Shown piece by piece: positions 16,654-24,620 of a stretch of 64,000 nt of DNA. This DNA comes from Leptolyngbya sp. PLA1 (lineage in GTDB: Bacteria > Planctomycetota > Phycisphaerae > Phycisphaerales > UBA1924), in the NCBI GenBank assembly GCA_021405315.1, contig QWIH01000020.1, positions 1 through 64,000 of the forward strand, written 5' to 3'. The notes beneath the pieces are model-generated. The model did no database searches, had not been told where the DNA came from, and saw nothing but the letters and a program-made list of their open reading frames with translations. The translations under genes and the position numbers were made by a program. Every line of letters starts with the position of its first letter. The first letter of the stretch is position 1.

Positions 16654-18164
16654 CCGGAGGTCAGCGGCTGCTGGCCCGTCTGGGTGTCGAACTTGGTCTT
16701 CTCGAACTCCTGAAGCCGCTTCTTCTCGGCGTCGTCACGCTCGCGCTGCTTGCGTGCCTTCTCGGCGGCCCGGAGGATGTCCGGATCCGGGTTGAGCTGG
16801 AGGTTCAGGACGTCGAGCTCCGAGGGGAACAGGAAGTACTGCACGCTGTCGCGCTTCATGAAGGTGGCGACGGATTGCGACCATTCCCGGTAGATCGTGA
16901 CGCTGGGGTTGGCCTCGAACTGTGCGAGCCTGGCCTGGAACTTCGCGAGGTCGTTGCGGGCACGGTTCACGACACTGGTGCGGTACGTGCGGGCGGAGGC
17001 GAGCGTGTTCGCGACGCTCCCGCCGGAAAGCCCTTCGACGCGACCACCGGCGAGCGTGCGGACCTCGGACGCGAGCGAGACTTCCCCCGGCTGCTCCTCC
17101 ACCGGCTGGCCGAGCAGAATGGCATCGATGATCCGGAGCGTGGAGGCCATGTCGGCCTCCGCCTTGGCGGCGGCGGCCTTGTCTCCCGCGGCGAGGGCCG
17201 CGGTGCGCCGTGCGGTCAGCACCTCGTACTCGTCGAGGTGGCGCAGCACGTACGGGGAGGCCTGGCCGGCGGTCTCCAGGAGCTTCTGGTTGGCGGCGGC
17301 GCGGGCGTTCTCGCGGGCCTTGCCCGCGTTGCTCTCGGCGCTCTGCACGCGGGCAAAGTCGGCCTTGACGTAGGACGGGGGGATCGTGTCCAGCGGATCG
17401 AGGCGGTCGATGCGGAGCCCGCTTTCGCTGGCGTCAAGCGTCTGCTGCGCCACCTGCGTGGCAAAGCGGGCGATGCCGCCCTCCTGGTCCATGCCCTGGC
17501 GGAGGAGTTGCTCGATGCCGACGCGGCTGGCGGCGTGCACGATGCCCCGCTTCGCGGCGGCGCGGACGAGGTTCTCCTCCTCCTGCTGGTTGAGCACGTT
17601 CTGGGCATACTTCGCGGCGTCACCGCGGCTGTAGGTCACCCGCCAGCGGGTATGGGCGATGTTGCCGTCGGCGGTAAGGACGGAGCCCGTCCCACCTTCG
17701 AAAGGCTTGAGTGAAACCTTCGGGACGAGTTTTTCGGGCGAGGGGTCGCCGCCGGCCTCGACGTACTGCCAGAAGTCGCGGTCGATGAGCAGGGAGCGTT
17801 CGCCCTGACCGACCTTGACGAGCTCGCCGAGCGGGTAAGGGGCGGACCAGGTGGCGCCCGGCTCGAGGTTGGTGGCCTGCTTTCGGCCGAAGAGCAGACG
17901 GATGCCTTGCTCGCCCTCGCGGACGGTCTGGATGCCGCTGAGAACGTAGAGGCCGGCGAGGATGAGCATGCCCGCCTGGAGCAGCCACATCATGACCTTG
18001 AGGGAGTCGGCGAGGGACTGGTTGGCAGGGTCGAGCATCGACTGCTCGCCTTCCGCGTCGGTCTGCTGCTTGAGCGTCACGGAGCCGGCCCTCTTGGGGG
18101 GCTGTGCGCCGGGCTCTGGCTCGCCCGGGTGCCTCAACGGATGGAGCTTGCCTGGGTCGCTCAT
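16650..18164 (-). CDS. SPFH-domain membrane protein, HflK-like (third of three)
   Basis: 504-residue SPFH (stomatin/prohibitin/flotillin/HflK-C) protein. A polar cytoplasmic N-terminus (about 1-50) precedes one membrane helix (about 58-80, MWLLQAGMLILAGLYVLSG). Then comes the SPFH entry motif (TVREGEQGIRLLFGRKQATN, typical HflK E-x-G-x-x-x-x-F-G), PGATWSAPYPLGELVKV, the conserved beta-rich domain and a long Ala/Glu-rich helix (about 270-340). The last part is charged (RKQRERDDAEKKRLQE). Homologues regulate the FtsH protease or scaffold membrane microdomains; here the gene lies between an HflC-like gene (ATGA overlap upstream) and an ABC ATPase (GTGA overlap downstream), which argues for a shared complex or at least strict co-expression. 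No ftsH is near. Confidence 0.85.
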   Translation of the reverse strand: MSDPGKLHPLRHPGEPEPGAQPPKRAGSVTLKQQTDAEGEQSMLDPANQSLADSLKVMMWLLQAGMLILAGLYVLSGIQTVREGEQGIRLLFGRKQATNLEPGATWSAPYPLGELVKVGQGERSLLIDRDFWQYVEAGGDPSPEKLVPKVSLKPFEGGTGSVLTADGNIAHTRWRVTYSRGDAAKYAQNVLNQQEEENLVRAAAKRGIVHAASRVGIEQLLRQGMDQEGGIARFATQVAQQTLDASESGLRIDRLDPLDTIPPSYVKADFARVQSAESNAGKARENARAAANQKLLETAGQASPYVLRHLDEYEVLTARRTAALAAGDKAAAAKAEADMASTLRIIDAILLGQPVEEQPGEVSLASEVRTLAGGRVEGLSGGSVANTLASARTYRTSVVNRARNDLAKFQARLAQFEANPSVTIYREWSQSVATFMKRDSVQYFLFPSELDVLNLQLNPDPDILRAAEKARKQRERDDAEKKRLQEFEKTKFDTQTGQQPLTSG

Positions 18165-19240
18165 GGACGCCCCCCGGTGCTGGCGGGCGTGTTGGCCTTG
18201 GGACCCGACGCGGGCGGGACGCCCTGGTCCATGACGTCGCTGAGCCAGTTCCGGCGGACGACCTGGGGCACCTTGCCCTCTTCAAGGCCGGCGAGGGCGT
18301 CGGGGAAGATGAGGCCGACGCCGGGCGTGGTGCCGGAGAGGACGATCGTGGCGTGCTTGGCGTAGGCCTGCTGAAGGAAGTCCATGGCGAGCTGGAACTT
18401 GGCGAGTTCGGGCTTGGCGTTCATCTGCGCGATGTACTCGCTGGACTCCCGGTCGCCCTGAGTGCGGATCTCCTCGGCGAGGCGCTCGGCGAAGTCCTGG
18501 ATGCGCCGGGCGTCGTTCTCCGCACGGGAGGTGATCGCCTGAGCCTCGGCGGCGCCGCGGGCCTCGATCTCCTTGGTGAGGCGGTCGCGCGAGGAACGCA
18601 TGCGCTCGAAGACGGCCTTTGTGACTTCCTCCGGCAGGACGATGCGGGTCAGGCCCACGGTCTCGACGGATATGCCAAAATCGCCGAGCATGAGCCCGCC
18701 CTTGTCGGAGGCCGCGCGGACGTTGTCGAGCATGCGTCGCTCGATCTCCTCGAGCTTGCTGCCCCCCGCGGTGGTGAACATCTCATCCATCGAGAACTTG
18801 CTCACGACGCCCATGGAGCTGCGGATGGCGGAGTCGATGGACGCCTCGGCCTGCCTGTAGTGCTCGTCGGAGCGGTCGCCGGCGTTGGAGAAGCGGCGGA
18901 AGAACTTGAGGGGATCGCTGACGCGCCAGGTGCAGAAGACCTCGACGACGACCTGCTTCGAGTCGGCGGTCTGCTGCTGCTCGGGCTTCAGGGTGAGCGT
19001 GCGGACTCGCGTGTCGTACTTCGTCACGGACTCGAACGGGTAGGGCATCTTGAAGTAGAGCCCCGGCTCGGACTTCACGGCGTTCTCGCCGGCCTGGCCG
19101 AACCGCGTGACGACGGCCGACTCGGTGAACCGCACGGTGAACGCGCAGGCGAAGGAGAGCAGCGCGAGCAGGAAGACGATGCCGACGATGGTGATCTTGA
19201 GCCTTTGCACGGTCGGATGCTCCAAGCCGCCGGACGACAT
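18161..19240 (-). CDS. SPFH-domain membrane protein, HflC-like (second of three)
   Basis: 359-residue SPFH protein closest in layout to HflC: short N-terminus, one membrane helix (about 14-36, ITIVGIVFLLALLSFACAF), then FTESAVVTRFGQ and PGLYFKMPYPFESVTKYD (the P-G-L-x-x-K-x-P motif of HflC), QVVVEVFCTWRVSDPLKFF, and the C-terminal coiled region with EIEARGAAEAQAITSRAEND, a close match to the E-A-x-G-x-A-E-A-x-x-I-x-A-x-A signature of HflC. It starts 25 bp after the stop of the first SPFH gene and overlaps the next by ATGA. Partner proteins are probably the two flanking SPFH proteins. Confidence 0.88.
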   Translation of the reverse strand: MSSGGLEHPTVQRLKITIVGIVFLLALLSFACAFTVRFTESAVVTRFGQAGENAVKSEPGLYFKMPYPFESVTKYDTRVRTLTLKPEQQQTADSKQVVVEVFCTWRVSDPLKFFRRFSNAGDRSDEHYRQAEASIDSAIRSSMGVVSKFSMDEMFTTAGGSKLEEIERRMLDNVRAASDKGGLMLGDFGISVETVGLTRIVLPEEVTKAVFERMRSSRDRLTKEIEARGAAEAQAITSRAENDARRIQDFAERLAEEIRTQGDRESSEYIAQMNAKPELAKFQLAMDFLQQAYAKHATIVLSGTTPGVGLIFPDALAGLEEGKVPQVVRRNWLSDVMDQGVPPASGPKANTPASTGGRP

Positions 19241-19264
19241 CGCCCGCGGCGCTGTGACGGTCGG

Positions 19265-21370
19265 TCAGTTCGTGTCCTTGTCCCGGAAGATGTCCATGCC
19301 CGTGTCCTTGGCGGTGAGGTCAAGGTCCGTGCGGATGGTGGCCACGCGGTCTGGGACGATGTACACGCGGGCGTCCTTCATGACGCCTCGGAGAGTCTCG
19401 AAGTACTTCGAGAGCATGAAGACCTCGGGGGAGGCCTCAAAGACCGCGAGCTGGCCCGCGTAGCGGACGGCGTCGCGGCGCGCGGTCATGTGCGTGCTCC
19501 AGCGAGCGGCCCGGGCGGTGGAGATCGCCGCGCCCGCGCTCCCGCCGGCCTCGCCCATCATCCCGGTGATTTTGATCTCCTGCTCGGCGAGCTGCGTGGC
19601 CAGAGCCGCGGCCTGCGGGGTGCCCTGGGCGGCCTTGGCCTGATTGCGGAGCTCATCGTGCCGGGCGATCTCGGCCACCAGCGCCCGCGCGAACTCGGAG
19701 CTGCCCGCCACCTGCGTGAGCTTGACCGCGGCCTCTGTTTCCGCGGAAGAGACGCGCGCCTCCCGACGCTGCGAGGCCTGCACAGGGCCCTCGAACGCGT
19801 TGGCGATGTCCTTGGGCGGGTGCGAGCCGGAGATCGCGAGGAACTCGATCTTGACGCCGGCCCCCAGGGGCTTCCCGTCCGGGCCGGGGTTCAGCCCGTC
19901 GAGCGCCTTCTGCACGCGGTCGCGGATGGCGGCGGAGACTTCGGCACGGTCGCCGCCCAGCACCTCATCGAGCGAACTGGTCTGGAAGAACCGCGTCACT
20001 TCGCGGCGCGCCACGGCGCGGAGATAGACCTCGCGTTGCTCGGGTGGCCCGAGCCGGTCGAAGACCTCGACGTTCGTGACCGTGAACTGCATCGGCATCT
20101 CGACGGAGACGACGGCAACGTCCGTGAGGCCTCGGGATTCCTTCCCGCCGCCGATTCGGACGTACTGCCAGACTTCCTCGCCGATGTGGTCGTTGGTCCA
20201 GAGCACCGCGTCCTTGTTGGCCGGGGGGTTGGTCCCCAGCTCGACGCGGCGGAGTCCGGTCACGGTGCGGTCCTGAAGGCGGAGGCGCCCCTTGTCGTCC
20301 TTCGTGTAGTACTCCGGGACGTAGACGGTATCGATGGGCCAGGGGGCCTTGAAATGAAGGCCGGGGGCGACGTCGCTCTGCACGGGGCGGCCCCAGCGGA
20401 GGATCATCGCGCGCTGGTGGGGTTCCACGGTGACGATGCTGGTGAGCAGCCAGAGGACCAGGAAGCCGACGCCGAGAAGCAGGGGCATGCGGCGGCTGAG
20501 AAGCTGCCACAGCCAGCCCTTGGTCACGTCGAAGCCGAGCTGGTAGCTGATCGCCCCGCCCACGGACTTGATGACGCGGTCCGGGGTCGCGAAGAGGGCG
20601 AGAACGTTCGAGTCGAACGCGGGGCGGGGGCTTTCGCCGGCGCGGCGCGGGCGATAGACCGCCAGCACGAAGTTCACGAAGGTCTCGAGGCCGATGAGCA
20701 CCATGAAGCCCGAGGCGGTGATCGCCAGGTGCTTCACGAAGGTGTCGGTCCCGACGTAGTCGATCATGTGCGCGAGGGCGAGCGAGCCCCACGCCAGGGT
20801 GGACCCGATCGTCCACGCGGCACCTCCGCGGAGGTTGGCCCAGACGGCCACCTTCGAGAGGCCGGCGACGTACCGGGCCCCGATGAAGCCCAGCACGGCC
20901 ATGGCGGCGCCCAGACCCAGGGCCCAGCCCGGCTTGGTCGACACCGCGTACTTGAAGACCTGCTCCGCCTCGTAGGCCTTGAAACCCTGCCACGCGCCCA
21001 CGCCGAGCAGGATCAGCCCCATGAGAACGCTGGCGGCAGGAACGAAGACCTTGTAGAGCGCCGCGAGACGCTTTGCGGCGGGGCGGAACTCCTCCTGCCC
21101 CTCGAAGACCGACCCGCCGGCACCGGGCGCACTGGCGAGGGCCTCGGCCTCCATGGCCTCGATGCGTTCGCGGCGGTGCTGGTCATAGACAACGAACAGC
21201 GTGAGCCACGCCAGCACACCCACGCCCAGGAACGCAGAGAGAATGTACCCGGCCCCGTCCCGCGCAAGGGCGGCGTAGACGAGCATGACCGCGCCGGAGA
21301 AGATCTGGAAACCCAGTCCCCGGAGCGACACGGACGCGGCGTACTTGAAGTTCTGCAGGTCTGCTCGCAT
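19265..21370 (-). CDS. SPFH-domain protein with extra multi-helix N-terminus, HflK-like (first of three)
   Basis: 701-residue protein in two parts. Residues 1 to about 290 contain roughly six membrane helices (for example FQIFSGAVMLVYAALA, GLILLGVGAWQGF, AAMAVLGFIGARYVAG, ITASGFMVLIGLETFVNFVL), which ordinary HflK lacks. From about 295 there is a further helix (MPLLLGVGFLVLWLLTS) followed by an HflK-like SPFH domain: TVEPHQRAMILRWGRPVQ, APGLHFKAPWPIDTV, YLRAVARREVTRFFQTSSLD. A long Ala/Glu/Gln-rich helix and a short conserved end follow. The ATG at 21368-21370 is chosen because the membrane region begins right after it; an upstream in-frame extension lacks any plausible content. First gene of the six-gene operon. 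Confidence 0.85.
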   Translation of the reverse strand: MRADLQNFKYAASVSLRGLGFQIFSGAVMLVYAALARDGAGYILSAFLGVGVLAWLTLFVVYDQHRRERIEAMEAEALASAPGAGGSVFEGQEEFRPAAKRLAALYKVFVPAASVLMGLILLGVGAWQGFKAYEAEQVFKYAVSTKPGWALGLGAAMAVLGFIGARYVAGLSKVAVWANLRGGAAWTIGSTLAWGSLALAHMIDYVGTDTFVKHLAITASGFMVLIGLETFVNFVLAVYRPRRAGESPRPAFDSNVLALFATPDRVIKSVGGAISYQLGFDVTKGWLWQLLSRRMPLLLGVGFLVLWLLTSIVTVEPHQRAMILRWGRPVQSDVAPGLHFKAPWPIDTVYVPEYYTKDDKGRLRLQDRTVTGLRRVELGTNPPANKDAVLWTNDHIGEEVWQYVRIGGGKESRGLTDVAVVSVEMPMQFTVTNVEVFDRLGPPEQREVYLRAVARREVTRFFQTSSLDEVLGGDRAEVSAAIRDRVQKALDGLNPGPDGKPLGAGVKIEFLAISGSHPPKDIANAFEGPVQASQRREARVSSAETEAAVKLTQVAGSSEFARALVAEIARHDELRNQAKAAQGTPQAAALATQLAEQEIKITGMMGEAGGSAGAAISTARAARWSTHMTARRDAVRYAGQLAVFEASPEVFMLSKYFETLRGVMKDARVYIVPDRVATIRTDLDLTAKDTGMDIFRDKDTN

Positions 21371-21732
21371 GCACGCTTCCCGTAAAGACCACCGAAACCC
21401 CGCGGCGCCCCCCGGCCCGCGACCAGCCTCCCTGAACTCCCCACGCTCGCACCGGACGCTCCCGCCCGGCATGGGGCCAGGCCAGAACAGCCGCCCCTCC
21501 TCAACCACCGACGATACCGACGGCGGGCCCTATTGTGGCAAGGTCTCGCCGATCTTTCCACAGCCCATCGAACCGCGCCAGCCGACACCTCGTAGCACCC
21601 GGCGTGGGTGCGCCTCGCGATTGCTGCCGCGCGCGCCCACAGCCCGCCGACCCGGCGGGCCGGTTTGATGTACGATCCCTGCCCGGCTATGTTCGTCGCT
21701 CCCTGGACTTTCTCCGAAGCTGACCACCCCGC
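21371..21732. promoter_or_regulatory. 362-bp divergent intergenic region of the SPFH-ABC operon
   Basis: No gene is supported here. For the minus-strand operon the best promoter candidate is TTGCCA (21541 to 21536) and TATCGT (21516 to 21511), but the spacer is 19 bp. For the plus-strand permease, TACGAT (21671-21676) is the best -10-like element; it would give a leader of about 50 nt. Between them is a perfect hairpin, GCCCGCCG (21642-21649) with CGGCGGGC (21653-21660), with no T-tract; it may be an operator or mere GC-rich chance. Confidence 0.35.
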
Positions 21733-23091
21733 ATGATCTCTCAACTGCTGGCCATCGCCCGCAACGCGCTCGTGGAAAGCGTGCGACAGCCCATCGTGCT
21801 GCTGCTGATCCTCGGGTGCGGCGTGCTCCAGATCTTCAACACCTGGAACACGGGCTTTTCGCTGGGCATGGAGGAGTCCGCGGAGGTTTCCGGCGACAAC
21901 AAGCTCTTGTTTGACATCGGGTTAGCAACCATCTTCGTGGTCGGGACGCTTCTGGCGGGGTTCATCGCCACCTCGGTGATGAGCCGCGAGATTGAGAACA
22001 AGACCGTGCTGATGGTGGTGAGCAAGCCGGTCGGGCGCCCGACGCTGGTGCTCGGGAAGTTCCTCGGGGTGGCCGTCGCCCTGGTCGTCAGCCTGGTCAT
22101 CATGCTCGTCTTTCTGATGCTCGCGATTCGGCACGGGGTGATGTCGACCGCGGCGGATGAGATCGACGGCCCGGTGGTCGCCTTTGGCGTCGGGGCGGTC
22201 GCCGTCTCGCTGGCCCTGGCCGGATGGGGCAACTTCTTTTATGGATGGAGCTTCCCGCAGGCATCGGTGCTGCTGCTGCTGCCCCTCTCCGTCCTGGGGT
22301 ACTTCGGCGTGCTGCTGTTGGACAAGCACTGGGCCGTTCAGCCCCTGATCAAGGACTTCAGGCCTCAGTTGCTCGTAGCGTGCCTCTGCCTGTCAATGGC
22401 GGTACTCGTGCTGGCATCAGTGGCGACCGCCGCCTCGACGAGGCTCTCGCAGGTCCCGACCATCCTCACCTGTCTGGGGGTGTTCGTGGCGTCCCTGCTC
22501 GCGAACTACGTGCTTGGTCGGCACGTCTTCTCGAATGAGCTCATCGGCGTGATCGCGGGTAGCCGACCCGTGGAGGCGGATAAGGCGACGCTCTCAAACG
22601 CCGGGGACGAGTTCATGGTCCGGCTGGACCAGCCGCCGAGGAAGCCGGTCTATCCCGGGCAGCCCTTCTATTACGGCCCCAGCCCGAACGGCTTTCCGCT
22701 GGTTCCCAGCGAGACCTACGAGGCGTACACGGGCGATCTGGCGGACACCAACGCGATGCTGGGACCGGGCGCCGCATCGGCGTTGATCGTGACGGAATCG
22801 ACCGGGCAGTTGCTGAGGATTCGGAACATCGGGGAGGCAGGCGTGAAGCTGTACCGCCCGCCGGAGGCCGGAGACTTTGTCTTTTCCGCGCCCACGAGCA
22901 CCAACAAGGCGGCGCTGGTGGCGTGGGGCTCGATCCCGAACATGCAGTATTTCTGGCTGCTGGACGCGGTGTCGCAGAATCGGGCGGTGCCGGGTTCGTA
23001 CGTCGTCTCGGCGGCCATCTACTCGCTCTGCCAGATCACCGCGTTCCTGTCCCTGGCGATCGTGCTGTTCCAGCGGCGTGACGTGAGCTGA
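21733..23091 (+). CDS. ABC-2-type permease, divergent from SPFH-ABC operon
   Basis: 452-residue integral membrane protein of the ABC-2 permease superfamily. Helices occur at about 15-35, 60-85 (IFVVGTLLAGFIATSVMSRE), 105-135 (VALVVSLVIMLVFLMLAI), 145-170, 175-195, 210-235 and 240-265, and at the very end (420-445). The cytoplasmic hook SREIENKTVLMVVSKPVGRP is the diagnostic ABC-2 motif (E-x-x-x-x-T-x-x-x-x-x-x-K-P). Residues about 270-420 form an extracytoplasmic domain rich in Pro and Tyr. No ATPase is encoded on this strand, so it may use the ATPase at 15394-16653 (inference) or one encoded elsewhere. Confidence 0.8.
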   Translation: MISQLLAIARNALVESVRQPIVLLLILGCGVLQIFNTWNTGFSLGMEESAEVSGDNKLLFDIGLATIFVVGTLLAGFIATSVMSREIENKTVLMVVSKPVGRPTLVLGKFLGVAVALVVSLVIMLVFLMLAIRHGVMSTAADEIDGPVVAFGVGAVAVSLALAGWGNFFYGWSFPQASVLLLLPLSVLGYFGVLLLDKHWAVQPLIKDFRPQLLVACLCLSMAVLVLASVATAASTRLSQVPTILTCLGVFVASLLANYVLGRHVFSNELIGVIAGSRPVEADKATLSNAGDEFMVRLDQPPRKPVYPGQPFYYGPSPNGFPLVPSETYEAYTGDLADTNAMLGPGAASALIVTESTGQLLRIRNIGEAGVKLYRPPEAGDFVFSAPTSTNKAALVAWGSIPNMQYFWLLDAVSQNRAVPGSYVVSAAIYSLCQITAFLSLAIVLFQRRDVS

Positions 23092-23134
23092 ACCGACCTA
23101 TGATCCCCTGTTGTCGCGGACGGAGACTCATGCC

Positions 23135-23392
23135 ATGGCATCGAACACCAAGTCAAAGGCCAAGTCGAAGGGCGGGATGGATGTCGGGAAGATCGCGATG
23201 CTCGCGATCTCGGTGCTCGCGATCGGCGGCGTGGTGGTGTGGCTGGGGATGTACTTCGGGGTCTTCAGCGGACCTCCCGCGGCACCCCCCAACGCTCACA
23301 TGACCCCCGAGGTCAACGAAGAATGGCAGAAGGCCAACGCCGAGCAGGAAAAGGCTCGCCAGAAGATCAACAAGCCGCCGTCGGGCTCGTAA
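23135..23392 (+). CDS. Small single-span membrane protein
   Basis: 85-residue protein of unknown function. It has a Lys-rich cytoplasmic N-terminus (SNTKSKAKSKGG), one membrane helix (about 23-45, IAMLAISVLAIGGVVVWLG), then a Pro-rich stretch and a charged helix (EEWQKANAEQEKARQKI). It lies 43 bp after the ABC-2 permease on the same strand, so co-transcription is likely. The ATG at 23135 is preferred to one eight codons earlier because the basic N-terminus starts there; neither has a strong Shine-Dalgarno. I do not recognise the family. Confidence 0.6.
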   Translation: MASNTKSKAKSKGGMDVGKIAMLAISVLAIGGVVVWLGMYFGVFSGPPAAPPNAHMTPEVNEEWQKANAEQEKARQKINKPPSGS

Positions 23393-23435
23393 TCCTCCGG
23401 CAGCCGGGCTGAATCGGGCCCCGTCCGGGGACCGA

Positions 23436-23441
23436 TATCCT
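23436..23441 (+). promoter_or_regulatory. -10-like TATCCT for leaderless aminotransferase gene
   Basis: TATCCT ends 6 nt before the ATG at 23448; no Shine-Dalgarno precedes that ATG. Confidence 0.45.
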
Positions 23442-23447
23442 TGGACG

Positions 23448-24620
23448 ATGGCCCACCACGAAATTCCGCTTTCACGTCCTGATATCTCCGAACTCGAGGA
23501 GCGGCTGCTCCTGGAGACGCTGCGCAGCGGGCGACTGTCCATTGGCCCGATGACCGAGCAGTTCGAGAAGCTGGTCGCGGCGAGGGCGGGCTGCCGGCAC
23601 GGCGTCGCGGTGAACTCCGGAACCTCGGGCCTGCACCTGGTCCTCCAGTCGCTGGGGATCGGCCCCGGCGACGAGGTCATCACGACCCCGTTCTCCTTCG
23701 TGGCGTCCTCCAACTGCATCCTGTTCGTCGGGGCGCGACCCCGCTTCGTGGACATCTGCCCCAAGACGCTGAACATGGACCCGGCGAAGGTGCAGGCGGC
23801 GATCGGCCCGCGCACGAAGGCGATCCTGGCGGTGGAGACGTTCGGCAACCCGGCGTACATGGACCAATACGCCTCGATCGCGGCAAAGCACGAGCTGACG
23901 CTGATCGAGGACTGCTGCGAGGCGCTGGGGACGAGCTACAAGGGCCGCCCCTGCGGGAACTTCGGGCGGGCGGGGGTGTTCGGCTTCTATCCGAACAAGC
24001 AGATCACGACCGGCGAAGGCGGGATGATCGTGACCGACGATCAGCGGCTCGCGGAGATGTGCCGCAGCCTGCGGAACCAGGGCCGCCCGCTGGGGTGGGG
24101 CTCCAACGGCGGCACGCCGACGGGCTCATGGCTGAAGCACGAGAGGCTGGGGTACAACTTCCGGCTGTCTGAACTGAACGCGGCGCTGGGGGTGGCGCAG
24201 ATGCGCCGGCTGGATGAGATCCTGGAGCGGCGGATGCGGGTGGCACGGATGTACGTCAGCCGCCTGGCGGGTCACCCGCACCTGGTGCTGCCGACGATCG
24301 ATCCGGAGTCGGCGATGAGCTGGTTCGTGTTCGTGGTGCGGCTGGCGCCGCGGTACACAGGGGACGAGCGGGACCGGGTGATCGCGGGGCTGAGGCGGCA
24401 CGAGATCGGCGCGGGGGACTACTTCCCGTGCATCCACCTCCAGCCGTTCTACCGCGAGTTGTGCGGCACGGGGCCGGGCATGTTCCCGATCGCGGAGAGC
24501 GTGAGCCAGCGAACGATCGCCCTGCCGTTCTACAACTCGATGACGGAGCGGGAGTGCGACGACGTGTGCAAGGCGCTGGACGTCATGATCGGGCAGGAGA
24601 ACCTGGCTCCGCGGGCCTGA
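23448..24620 (+). CDS. DegT/DnrJ/EryC1/StrS family PLP-dependent aminotransferase
   Basis: 390-residue PLP enzyme that transfers an amino group to a keto-sugar nucleotide, typically for surface polysaccharide or LPS sugars. The family pattern is complete: LSRPDISELEERLLLETLRSG at the start, VNSGTSGLHLVLQSLGIGPGDEVI (PLP-phosphate cup), LIEDCCEALGTSYKGRPCG (the E-D-x-x-x-A PLP ring contact), then GFYPNKQITTGEGGM with the catalytic lysine in PNKQ. Near the end RHEIGAGDYFPCIHLQPFY is the usual substrate region. The precise sugar cannot be inferred. Neighbouring kdsA and galE also make surface-sugar precursors but are not in its operon. Its last 38 bp overlap the convergent lgt gene. Confidence 0.93.
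   Translation: MAHHEIPLSRPDISELEERLLLETLRSGRLSIGPMTEQFEKLVAARAGCRHGVAVNSGTSGLHLVLQSLGIGPGDEVITTPFSFVASSNCILFVGARPRFVDICPKTLNMDPAKVQAAIGPRTKAILAVETFGNPAYMDQYASIAAKHELTLIEDCCEALGTSYKGRPCGNFGRAGVFGFYPNKQITTGEGGMIVTDDQRLAEMCRSLRNQGRPLGWGSNGGTPTGSWLKHERLGYNFRLSELNAALGVAQMRRLDEILERRMRVARMYVSRLAGHPHLVLPTIDPESAMSWFVFVVRLAPRYTGDERDRVIAGLRRHEIGAGDYFPCIHLQPFYRELCGTGPGMFPIAESVSQRTIALPFYNSMTERECDDVCKALDVMIGQENLAPRA

Noticed and set aside
16650..19240. Calling the second and third SPFH genes simply hflK and hflC
   Set aside because: No ftsH is near, there are three SPFH genes rather than two, and the operon continues into an ABC exporter; orthology to E. coli HflKC is not shown.
18104..21385. Plus-strand open frame of about 1090 codons
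   Set aside because: Antisense to the three SPFH genes, whose motifs and start-stop overlaps are clear.
21642..21660. Perfect GC hairpin as a terminator
   Set aside because: No T-run follows on either strand, and it lies between divergent promoters where a terminator is not needed.
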